NCBI GenBank assembly: GCA_964364855.1
Contig: CAYINU010000037.1
Span: 1 to 17,507, forward strand
Direction of reading: 5' to 3'
DNA from: CAYINU01 sp964364855
Lineage (GTDB): Bacteria > Margulisbacteria > Marinamargulisbacteria > CAYINU01
Length of the DNA: 17,507 nucleotides
Below the pieces are notes generated by a model, which did no database searches, had not been told where the DNA came from, and saw only the letters and a program-made list of their open reading frames with translations. Made by a program: the position numbers and the translations under genes. Below are positions 7,450-14,042 of the stretch, in pieces (position 1 is the stretch's first letter; each line of letters starts with the position of its first letter).

Positions 7450-8856
7450 ATGAAGTCCAAGCAACCTCGCATTATCAAATCCAGATACGTGATTGAGTCT
7501 GTATCTGGCGAAGATTTGTTGGCGACCAGTTTGGTGGCCTATACCGAGCCCACCGGCGAGTCTGTACTGATTTGGGAATACCAGAGCCCATGGTTAACGC
7601 CCGAAGTGGTATCTCAGTTACAAGCAGCCGCGGAACGGCTGACGGATCTGCAGCACCCCAATATAGTGTCGCTGATGGACTATCATTACGATGGCCGCTC
7701 TTTTTTCCTCGTCTACCCGTTGGAAAACCGGATGATCACATTGGATGCATACCGTGACCGTCGCGAGTCGGTGTCCCGTGACAGCTTGTACCGGATGAGT
7801 CTAAAACTGGCCGATGCGCTAGCGTATTTGGAAAAAAAGGACCTCTACCATGGCTTGCTCAGTCCACAGCATGTGTACTTGGATGCGCGGGGCGATATTC
7901 GGTTGCTGAATTTTTATTTGCCTGTGTTGATCCTGTCCCACTGGCGTAATCGCATCGAAGCGGTCGAAGACGGCATTTTTTTTGCCCCCGAATTTCTGGA
8001 TGGTAGACCCTATACCTCTAAATCGGATATGTACGGTTACGGCATGCTGATGCATTGGCTGTACACTCAGCAATTACCTTATTCTGCTGAGGTCCGTCTC
8101 ACTGATATCAAGCGGGAAGTCGCACAGGCACCCTCGATGGCGGTGGGTATGCCGGACTACGTCGAGGCCATCGTTTTGCGCTGCCTGTGTCAGATTCCCG
8201 CCAACCGGTTTGCGGGCTTTTCTGAAATTTCCCAGGCTATTGTGACGCGGCATTTGCCCAAAAGCGAGTGGAAAGGGGATCGGTCCTTGCAGGGACGGTT
8301 CCGCGCGGATGCGGAAGCAGCGTTAACGGCCAAACGGCTCAAAGGGCTGCGATGGGGGATTGCGGCTACGGTGTTGTTTTTGATTTGGTTGATCGGATAT
8401 GTGGCGTATCAAAGTTATTTCTTGAGTGTCCATACCTTGGTTGTCCCTAAGGTGATCGGGATGAGCCAATCTGCGGCATTGACCGAATTACAGCATCTGG
8501 GACTAAAGGGTGAGGTTGCGGGATCTCGATACCATCCGACAGCTCCGGCAGGCACAGTGTTTGAGGTCAAGCCGCCGGTAGGGCGGGACGTGAAAGAGAA
8601 CCGTTTGGTGTTTCTGTGGATCTCGCTAGGACAAGCGGATATTGTGGTGCCGGATTTGCTGGGTCGAGACGAGGGATCTGCGGTGCAGTTGGCCAACAGC
8701 TTGGGCGTGGAAGCGGTCGTGGTCGACCGTGTCTATTCCCCTTCTCCCATTTCCGAAGTGTTGTCTCAGTCTCCTTCAGCCGGCGTGCAAATGCCGAGCG
8801 GCCAACCAGTCAATCTCACGGTTAGCCTCGGGCCGCCGACAGCCAATGCCCAATAA
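7450..8856 (+). CDS. Membrane PASTA-domain protein with degenerate Ser/Thr kinase domain (probable pseudokinase)
   Basis: This 468-residue protein has the plan of PknB/PrkC/StkP kinases: a cytoplasmic kinase fold at about 1-275, one membrane helix at about 300-324, and two external PASTA domains at about 330-395 and 397-463. PASTA domains bind peptidoglycan fragments and cell-wall precursors. The kinase core lacks its key residues. The beta-3 lysine position is W42 in SVLIWEY. The HRDLKPEN loop reads HGLLSPQH (134-141), so Asp is L136 and Asn is H141. DFG reads N154-F155-Y156. No glycine-rich loop is recognisable. APE (179-181) and the HPNIV and SDMYGYGML segments remain, so the fold is recognisable. 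I therefore infer a catalytically dead sensor or scaffold. The ATG at 7450 is chosen over an upstream GTG at 7414 that would overlap the S1 gene. It lies between the S1 protein gene and ribD in the eno-ftsB operon. Confidence 0.85.
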   Translation: MKSKQPRIIKSRYVIESVSGEDLLATSLVAYTEPTGESVLIWEYQSPWLTPEVVSQLQAAAERLTDLQHPNIVSLMDYHYDGRSFFLVYPLENRMITLDAYRDRRESVSRDSLYRMSLKLADALAYLEKKDLYHGLLSPQHVYLDARGDIRLLNFYLPVLILSHWRNRIEAVEDGIFFAPEFLDGRPYTSKSDMYGYGMLMHWLYTQQLPYSAEVRLTDIKREVAQAPSMAVGMPDYVEAIVLRCLCQIPANRFAGFSEISQAIVTRHLPKSEWKGDRSLQGRFRADAEAALTAKRLKGLRWGIAATVLFLIWLIGYVAYQSYFLSVHTLVVPKVIGMSQSAALTELQHLGLKGEVAGSRYHPTAPAGTVFEVKPPVGRDVKENRLVFLWISLGQADIVVPDLLGRDEGSAVQLANSLGVEAVVVDRVYSPSPISEVLSQSPSAGVQMPSGQPVNLTVSLGPPTANAQ

Positions 8857-9961
8857 CTGGCAAATTTGGGAAGTGCGACTCATGCGGCGCTTGCTTCGTC
8901 TGGCAGCCAGTAAAGCAGGGAAGACCTTTCCTAATCCCGTCGTGGCGGCGGCAGTGGTGAAACAAGGCCACGTCTTGGCTATCGGTGTCCATCCCCGTGC
9001 CGGTGCTGCCCATGCCGAAGTCTTGGCTTTGAAGAAAGCCGGAAAACATGCAAAAGGCAGCACGGTGTATGTCACGTTGGAACCCTGTACGCATTGGGGG
9101 AAAACGCCGCCGTGCACAGATGCCTTGATTGCAGCCGGTGTGCAGCGCGTGGTCTATGCCATTGGTGATCCGAATCCTGAAGTTCAGGCCAAACCAGCGG
9201 AAGCGCTTTTGAAATCGGCAGGCGTTGTAATAACCCATGGGCTCTGTGAAGTAGAAGCGCGGCGAATCAATGACGTGTATTTTAAAAACCGATCACAAGA
9301 ACGGCCTTTTGTCACGCTCAAGGCGGCTACAAGTTTGGATGGGCGCATTGCGTTGGGAAACGGGCCTAGCAACTATCTCACGGGGCCTGAGTCGCGACGG
9401 GCAGTCCATCAATTGCGTGCGACCTGTGATGCCATTTTGGTGGGGGTGGAAACCGTTTTAAAAGACGATCCGCAATTGACGGTGAGATCGGGAAGGCGCC
9501 CCGCGAGGCCTTTAAAAATCGTGCTTGATTCTGGCCTGCGGACGTCAGGAGATGCGCGCATTTTTGCGGATGGTGCCCCCGTGTTGCTGGTCGCCCGAGA
9601 AAATGCACCGAGAAAAACCTATACGCCACAAACCCATATTTTGCGGGTGCCGTCGTTACGATCCTCCGACTTTTGGCCTTCTTTTTTGGACAGACTGTAC
9701 CGAGAGTTCGGCATTTGCCATCTGCTGATCGAAGGGGGTGCCCAGGTTTTTACTTCGGCACTCGAGGCCAAGGTTGTGGATAAGGTAATGTGCTTTATCT
9801 CTCCGCAATTTCTGATGGCCAAAGATGCGATTTCCGTGGTGAGCGGAACACAGCGGCTGGCATTGGCCGATTCCTTGCGCCTTTCCCATGTGCAGATACG
9901 CCGATACGGCGATGATGTGTGCGTAACCGGTGCAGTGGGTGGTGCGGGGGTATCGCCCTAA
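8846..9961 (+). CDS. ribD: RibD, bifunctional riboflavin deaminase-reductase
   Basis: RibD deaminates the GTP-derived pyrimidine phosphate and then reduces its ribose chain, the second and third steps of riboflavin synthesis. The protein is 371 residues. The N-terminal cytidine-deaminase-like domain (about 10-150) has the zinc site H56-A57-E58, C81 and C90 (PCTHWGKTPPC). The C-terminal reductase domain begins at PFVTLKAATSLDGRIAL and carries LTGPESRR, DAILVGVETVLKDDPQLTVR and LLIEGGAQV. The ATG at 8846 places the expected helix before MRRLLRLA; the ATG at 8882 is a second choice. The start overlaps the PASTA gene by 11 nt. It is the last gene of the plus-strand run, and other rib genes are not in view. 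One minor departure is PNPVVAAAVV where PNPxVGAVIV is usual. Confidence 0.95.
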   Translation: MPNNWQIWEVRLMRRLLRLAASKAGKTFPNPVVAAAVVKQGHVLAIGVHPRAGAAHAEVLALKKAGKHAKGSTVYVTLEPCTHWGKTPPCTDALIAAGVQRVVYAIGDPNPEVQAKPAEALLKSAGVVITHGLCEVEARRINDVYFKNRSQERPFVTLKAATSLDGRIALGNGPSNYLTGPESRRAVHQLRATCDAILVGVETVLKDDPQLTVRSGRRPARPLKIVLDSGLRTSGDARIFADGAPVLLVARENAPRKTYTPQTHILRVPSLRSSDFWPSFLDRLYREFGICHLLIEGGAQVFTSALEAKVVDKVMCFISPQFLMAKDAISVVSGTQRLALADSLRLSHVQIRRYGDDVCVTGAVGGAGVSP

Positions 9962-10908
9962 TCGGCAGCGATGATGTGTACCGTAGACGGGGCCGAGTAG
10001 GCCGGAACTTCATCGTAAGTAAAAACGGAATACGAATACTGAATCCCCACGGTGACAGCTGCATCTGCGTAGGTTTCAACGACCACACTGCCTGTAGGCG
10101 TTTGATAAATGAGAGTGCCATCCCGTTCATTTACCGGAGCCGTTGCACCGACTTTGCGCCGAACCATAATGCCGGCCAGATCCGAGTTTTCCGGATTGAG
10201 CCAGCTCAGGACGACAGACGGAACGCCGCTACTCTGAATGAATCGGGCGCCGATATCGAGCGGGGAATCCGGAGCGCCGCCGTCAGTGGGCGCCTGGCTT
10301 AATTCAGCTGAAGCAGCGCTCTGATTACCGCTGGAGTCAGTGGCGACCACCACGAAGTAGTAGGTGGTGTCATTACTCAACCCGGTCAAGGTATAGCGCG
10401 TGGCGGTGCCGACAGACACCGATTGGGTGTAAATCCCGGAAGTTGTGCCATAAAAAATCTTGTAGCTGGCGAGATCGCTTTCGTTGTTTCCCGACCAGGA
10501 CAACATGACCTGATTGTCGCCAGCTAGTGCCTGAACCTGGGTCGGGGCCGCGGGTGGTGTGGTGTCTGGAACCGTCACGGTGAAGACGACTTGTGCCGTT
10601 AAAATGCGGTCGTCTTTAACCACGCTGATGTTGATCGTTACATTCCCAGCACGGCGGGGGGGCGTAAATACGGCTGCCACACTGTTGGTGGTGTTCAGGG
10701 TGCCGGAGGTTGTTGACCACGAGATTTCATAGGGCGCGGCGATATCGGACAAGGTGGCGGAAATGGTAACTTGTTGATCTACCAATACAGTAGTAGTCGG
10801 TACGCTGAGCGACACGCTGGCGACGTTCGTACTGACGACACGCCCGCAAGCAGTAGCCAAGGCGATCGCGCCGAAGGCGGCGAGAAGCAGGCTGAGGAAT
10901 TTTCTCAT
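9958..10908 (-). CDS. Secreted lipoprotein with Ig-like and fibronectin type III domains
   Basis: A 316-residue predicted lipoprotein. A basic start (MRK), a hydrophobic stretch at about 4-17 and the lipobox-like ATAC at 18-21 predict acylation of C21, although Thr at -2 and Ala at -3 make the lipobox weaker than consensus. There follow a bacterial Ig-like beta-sandwich at about 25-113 and a first FN3 domain at about 117-208 (PPAAPTQVQALAGDNQVMLSW, YTLTGLSNDTTYYFVVVATD). A more divergent FN3-like domain occupies about 213-316 (VVLSWLNPENSDLAGIMVRR, QYSYSVFTYDE). No enzymatic motif is visible; an envelope or adhesion role is likely. It is convergent with ribD, the two stop codons sharing bases, and divergent from ftsK. 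Confidence 0.8.
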   Translation of the reverse strand: MRKFLSLLLAAFGAIALATACGRVVSTNVASVSLSVPTTTVLVDQQVTISATLSDIAAPYEISWSTTSGTLNTTNSVAAVFTPPRRAGNVTINISVVKDDRILTAQVVFTVTVPDTTPPAAPTQVQALAGDNQVMLSWSGNNESDLASYKIFYGTTSGIYTQSVSVGTATRYTLTGLSNDTTYYFVVVATDSSGNQSAASAELSQAPTDGGAPDSPLDIGARFIQSSGVPSVVLSWLNPENSDLAGIMVRRKVGATAPVNERDGTLIYQTPTGSVVVETYADAAVTVGIQYSYSVFTYDEVPAYSAPSTVHIIAAD

Positions 10909-10915
10909 TACCCCA

Positions 10916-10944
10916 ACTATACCGTTTGAGTGTGTAATTTTAAA
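10916..10944 (-). promoter_or_regulatory. Promoter of the FN3 lipoprotein gene, probable leaderless start
   Basis: On the minus strand the -10 TATAGT (10916-10921) lies 7 nt before the ATG at 10908. A weak -35 TTTAAA (10939-10944) has a 17-nt spacer. The G-run just before the ATG is too close to serve as a Shine-Dalgarno site. Confidence 0.5.
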
Positions 10945-10959
10945 GAAATAAAACAGTGC

Positions 10960-10989
10960 TTATCAAATCGTGGCAAGCGTGGCTAATAT
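10960..10989 (+). promoter_or_regulatory. Promoter of ftsK, probable leaderless start
   Basis: The -10 TAATAT (10984-10989) is 8 nt before the ftsK ATG. A candidate -35 TTATCA (10960-10965) sits 18 nt upstream. There is no Shine-Dalgarno sequence between the -10 and the ATG. The promoter is back-to-back with that of the lipoprotein gene in an 89-bp divergent region. Confidence 0.5.
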
Positions 10990-10997
10990 GAAGTCAG

Positions 10998-13115
10998 ATG
11001 GCCAAATTGCGTAACGAAAACCCAACTTTGCTGTCGGAGTCAGAGGATACACTGCGGTTTGCAGATGTAATCGTTGCAGTGATTTTTGCAGCTGTGGCGG
11101 TATTTTGGACGGCTGCATTGTGGACACCGAATTCCACCGGGGTGGTCGGGCACTGGGTGGTACAGGTCGCTGCCAAGTGGTTGCTCGGAAAAACCATTGT
11201 CGTGCTTCCACTCTTTTTTGCGGTCGAAGCCATCGCCATTTTTTGGAACAAATCCGTATCGAAAAACCGGTTGACCTTGGCCGGCCTGATTTTGGGAGCT
11301 GTATTTGTAGCCATGACTTTGGAATGGCTTGCCTATGGGTTTGCAAATCACACCGTTTGGACCGTCCAAAAAAGTGGGGGCGGCATGGTGGGATATTTTG
11401 GACTGCATGGGATCCATCTGATGGTGGGGCCCTATGGCACGGCATTGGTCATGGGATGCGGATTATTGATCTCGGCGCTGATGATTTTCCATGCGTTTGT
11501 TCGGGATCGGCTCAATCGCACTCCGGAACCGACCGAGGAGGCCGCAACGCCAGCGCCTGCCATTGAAAATGACGAGGCAGATCCGGAAATGGAACCGCCG
11601 GCCAAGCTACCTCGGATCCGCAAGCCCAAAGCGTCCACGGCACCGCTGTCAGAACCGTTACCGTCTCTTGGACCCCGCGTGGGTTCGGTTGAAGGACGTC
11701 CTTATGAATTTCCACCGATCACTCTCCTGGCTGACGCCGTGGGTGTGGCCCAACAAGACGATGCGGACCGTCGCCGTCACAAAGAGCAGTCGATGATTTT
11801 GGAAGATACGCTTCGAAGCTTTGGTGTCGCGGCTACCGTGGTTGGCGTGACCACCGGCCCTTCTGTGACACGATATGAACTCAAACCCGGCGACGGCGTA
11901 AAAATTGCCAAAATTACATCGCTGTCCAAGGATATCGCGCTGAAATTGGCTGTGGCCGATGTGCGTATCGAGGCGCCCATTCCAGGCAAAGCCCTGGTCG
12001 GCATCGAGGTGCCCAATCCTGAGATTGATACCCTGACCATCCGCACCATCCTGGAACGGACGGATTTTTTCGCGCGACCCTCGAAGTTGTCAGCCGTCGT
12101 GGGCCTGACCATAACCGGTGAACCCATCATCATGGATTTGGATAAAATGCCCCACATTCTCATCGCCGGTGCCACCGGTTCCGGAAAAAGCGTGTGTGTT
12201 AATGCCATTATCTTGTCGATTTTGATGCGCGCTACGCCGGACGAAGTTCGTTTTTTGATGATCGATCCAAAAAAGGTAGAACTGAATCTGTACGACGGCA
12301 TTCCGCACTTGCTGGCCCCGGTGGTGACCGACCCACCCCAAGCGGCGGCCACGCTCAAACGATGGGCCTTGATCGAAATGGAACGCCGTTACACCGAGTT
12401 TTCAAAATTGGGTGTGAAAAACCTGGAAGGCTATAACCAAAAGGCCAAAGAGTCGGCTAAAACAGACGAGCCGTTCAAACCGTTGCCTTACATCGTGGTC
12501 ATTATCGATGAGCTGGCAGATTTGATGATGGTGGCCGCCCAAGACGTGGAAACCACGATTTGTCGCCTGGCCCAGATGTCTCGGGCCACGGGCATTCATA
12601 TGGTGATTGCAACCCAAAGACCCAGTGTGAATGTGGTCACCGGCCTTATCAAAGCCAACATCCCATCCCGCGCATCGTTTTTTCTGCAATCCCAGATTGA
12701 TTCGAGGACCATTTTGGATATGCCCGGTGCGGAAAAACTCCTGGGCAAAGGCGACATGCTCTACATGCCGGCCGGAAAACTGAAACCGTTACGAGTACAA
12801 GGAGTGTATGTGTCCGAGCGCGAAGTCAAAAACGTGGTGGATTTTCTGAAAAGCCAAGCGGCACCGCGTTACGAAGAAGAGGTTATTGCTGCCCAGACCG
12901 CGTCGGATGAAGAAAGCGCTGGCTCTGGGGGAAATTCGGCGGATGACGACATGTATGAACAAGCCAAGCAAATTGTGCAAAGCAGCCAATATGCGTCGAC
13001 ATCGTATCTGCAACGCAAATTACGCATTGGCTACAACCGTGCGGCCCGCCTGATGGATGCCCTCATTGAAAACGGGGTTATCCAGCCGGATGCGGAGCGC
13101 AGGCGGGTGCCTTAG
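10998..13115 (+). CDS. ftsK: FtsK/SpoIIIE DNA translocase
   Basis: A 705-residue septum-anchored hexameric motor that pumps chromosomal DNA and supports dimer resolution during division. Four hydrophobic segments at about 21-42, 62-84, 93-114 and 146-168 form the membrane domain. A short Pro/Glu-rich linker at about 170-220 follows, much shorter than in E. coli FtsK and closer to SpoIIIE size. The motor has Walker A GATGSGKS (391-398) and Walker B VVIIDELADLM, with the family segments LMIDPKKVEL, HMVIATQRPSV and ANIPSRASF. A C-terminal winged-helix gamma domain (about 640-700, LQRKLRIGYNRAARLMDALI) should read polarity sequences on the chromosome. It has its own promoter and is not part of an operon here. 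The start is fixed by the promoter and lacks a Shine-Dalgarno site. Confidence 0.96.
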   Translation: MAKLRNENPTLLSESEDTLRFADVIVAVIFAAVAVFWTAALWTPNSTGVVGHWVVQVAAKWLLGKTIVVLPLFFAVEAIAIFWNKSVSKNRLTLAGLILGAVFVAMTLEWLAYGFANHTVWTVQKSGGGMVGYFGLHGIHLMVGPYGTALVMGCGLLISALMIFHAFVRDRLNRTPEPTEEAATPAPAIENDEADPEMEPPAKLPRIRKPKASTAPLSEPLPSLGPRVGSVEGRPYEFPPITLLADAVGVAQQDDADRRRHKEQSMILEDTLRSFGVAATVVGVTTGPSVTRYELKPGDGVKIAKITSLSKDIALKLAVADVRIEAPIPGKALVGIEVPNPEIDTLTIRTILERTDFFARPSKLSAVVGLTITGEPIIMDLDKMPHILIAGATGSGKSVCVNAIILSILMRATPDEVRFLMIDPKKVELNLYDGIPHLLAPVVTDPPQAAATLKRWALIEMERRYTEFSKLGVKNLEGYNQKAKESAKTDEPFKPLPYIVVIIDELADLMMVAAQDVETTICRLAQMSRATGIHMVIATQRPSVNVVTGLIKANIPSRASFFLQSQIDSRTILDMPGAEKLLGKGDMLYMPAGKLKPLRVQGVYVSEREVKNVVDFLKSQAAPRYEEEVIAAQTASDEESAGSGGNSADDDMYEQAKQIVQSSQYASTSYLQRKLRIGYNRAARLMDALIENGVIQPDAERRRVP

Positions 13116-13140
13116 GTTATTCCAATGCTGAGGAATTACT

Positions 13141-13461
13141 CTAGGCACTTGAAAATACAGGGATTTGAAACTCTTTCTGCGACTTTTCTATAATAACGGG
13201 TGCCATAAAATGTGGCTTTGGTTTGGTTACCTTAGTCCATCCAGATTCTTCAAGAACCTGTTCTAAAGTCCCTTGGGCTAAACACTCTTCTAAAAATAGT
13301 TTCAAACTGATTTCGAAGTTTTTATGCGCTTTTTTTAAGGTTTCACCTTGTGCAACCAAATCCAATGCGGGAGTCATCACTACAAACCATTTACCCTCTC
13401 GAAGACTCAGTAGCGGAAGTTGAATATTACCTTGTATTTTCACTTTTATCTTCTTTGCCAT
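13141..13461 (-). CDS. Orphan HicB-like antitoxin-family protein
   Basis: A 106-residue protein with the HicB-type partial RNase H-like fold: a strand-rich start, then REGKWFVVMTPALDLVAQGETLKKAHKNF and a helical LFLEECLAQGTLEQVLEESGW segment. I chose the ATG at 13461 (MAKKIKVKIQG) because AAGGGA lies about 7 nt upstream. An ATG at 13485 would add eight residues. HicB proteins normally neutralise a neighbouring HicA mRNA interferase. No HicA-like gene is present: only 25 nt separate this stop from the ftsK stop, and the upstream gene is an XRE regulator. It may be a solitary remnant or a free antitoxin. The region is visibly more AT-rich than ftsK, which suggests acquisition. Confidence 0.7.
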   Translation of the reverse strand: MAKKIKVKIQGNIQLPLLSLREGKWFVVMTPALDLVAQGETLKKAHKNFEISLKLFLEECLAQGTLEQVLEESGWTKVTKPKPHFMAPVIIEKSQKEFQIPVFSSA

Positions 13462-13530
13462 AATGATGTCCCTTGATAGTACCATCGGAAAATGACATTT
13501 AGAATTGTAACGAAAAAATCAATTTGCTTG

Positions 13531-13722
13531 CTATGGCCTCAATTGGTCCAGTGAAATATTCAGTGCTTCCGCAATTTTAATCACAATCTCAAATGAGGGA
13601 GTGTGGTTACCCCTTTCAATTTTGAAAAGCCAATTTTCGGTTATACCAACTACGGCCGCAAGGTCTCGCCGCGTCCGTCCTGCTTTAATACGCAGCGCTT
13701 CAATTTTTGCCCCTACACTCAT
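13531..13722 (-). CDS. Small XRE-family helix-turn-helix regulator
   Basis: A 63-residue protein that consists of little more than a Cro/CI-type HTH domain: IEALRIKAGRTRRDLAAVVGITENWLFKIERGNHTPSFEIVIKIAEALNISLDQL. It probably binds DNA as a dimer and represses its own promoter. The ATG at 13722 has a TATACT -10 six nt upstream and no Shine-Dalgarno site. It lies upstream of the HicB-like gene on the same strand (69 nt gap) and is divergent from the 77-aa gene at 13809. No partner toxin is obvious. The AT-rich codon choice resembles the HicB-like gene and differs from ftsK. Confidence 0.85.
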   Translation of the reverse strand: MSVGAKIEALRIKAGRTRRDLAAVVGITENWLFKIERGNHTPSFEIVIKIAEALNISLDQLRP

Positions 13723-13728
13723 ATAAAA

Positions 13729-13734
13729 AGTATA
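13729..13734 (-). promoter_or_regulatory. -10 box of the XRE gene, probable leaderless start
   Basis: On the minus strand TATACT lies 6 nt before the XRE ATG, so transcription should begin on the start codon. The -35 at 17-18 nt is poor, while a palindrome (13753-13765) lies where a -35 would be expected, in keeping with autorepression. Confidence 0.5.
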
Positions 13735-13752
13735 GGATGGTCAATTTTTTAT

Positions 13753-13765
13753 TGATATATTATCA
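13753..13765. promoter_or_regulatory. 13-bp palindrome TGATATATTATCA, candidate XRE operator
   Basis: Perfect inverted repeat TGATA-N3-TATCA in the AT-rich divergent region between the XRE gene and the 77-aa gene. A second TGATA followed by a degraded TATAA half lies at about 13778-13788, overlapping the likely -10 (TATAAA, 13784-13789) of the plus-strand gene. Placement between two divergent promoters suits an operator of the small XRE protein. AT-richness makes chance palindromes more likely. Confidence 0.4.
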
Positions 13766-13808
13766 TTAATATTATTCTGATAGTATAAATTATTGGGGTG
13801 GAGTAATC

Positions 13809-14042
13809 ATGGAGAATATCCAAGTTGTGCTGCGAGAACGCTTCTTCTGCGAAACGGATATCAAACTGGATCCCACGCCGGACGATTGGCGACAGTATGC
13901 GCTGTGGCTGGAAAAAGACGCGGTTACCCGCTTAAACGCCGAGGCTATGGCCGAAAACGCCTTGCTACGCGACGCCTTTTTTCATGTGACAGATTTATTG
14001 GATGCAACCTTAACCCGACGGGTAGATGTCGGGTCAGCTTAA
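13809..14042 (+). CDS. Hypothetical 77-aa protein, acidic and helical
   Basis: I do not recognise this protein. It has 77 residues, no signal peptide and no membrane segment. It is rich in Glu, Asp, Ala and Leu with a likely helical middle (ALWLEKDAVTRLNAEAMAENALLRDAFFHV). The start is well supported by GGTGGAG five nt before the ATG and by a TATAAA at 13784-13789, so it would have a short leader, unlike most lead genes here. Its base composition is closer to the core genes than to the adjacent XRE and HicB-like genes. It diverges from the XRE gene and may share its control. Its TAA shares two bases with the stop codon of the convergent AAA ATPase gene. Confidence 0.65.
   Translation: MENIQVVLRERFFCETDIKLDPTPDDWRQYALWLEKDAVTRLNAEAMAENALLRDAFFHVTDLLDATLTRRVDVGSA

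Noticed and set aside
7414..7450. GTG at 7414 as the start of the PASTA protein
   Set aside because: It would overlap the S1 gene by 23 nt and add residues with no family counterpart; the ATG at 7450 sits just after the S1 stop.
8642..8845. In-frame upstream extension of ribD to a GTG at 8642
   Set aside because: The extension lies within the PASTA coding region and the family N-terminus begins close to the ATG at 8846.
9940..9980. Rho-independent terminator between ribD and the lipoprotein gene
   Set aside because: The stop codons overlap and no GC hairpin with a T-run is visible around the junction.
13116..13140. A HicA toxin gene next to the HicB-like gene
   Set aside because: Only 25 nt lie between the two convergent stops, and the upstream neighbour encodes an HTH protein.
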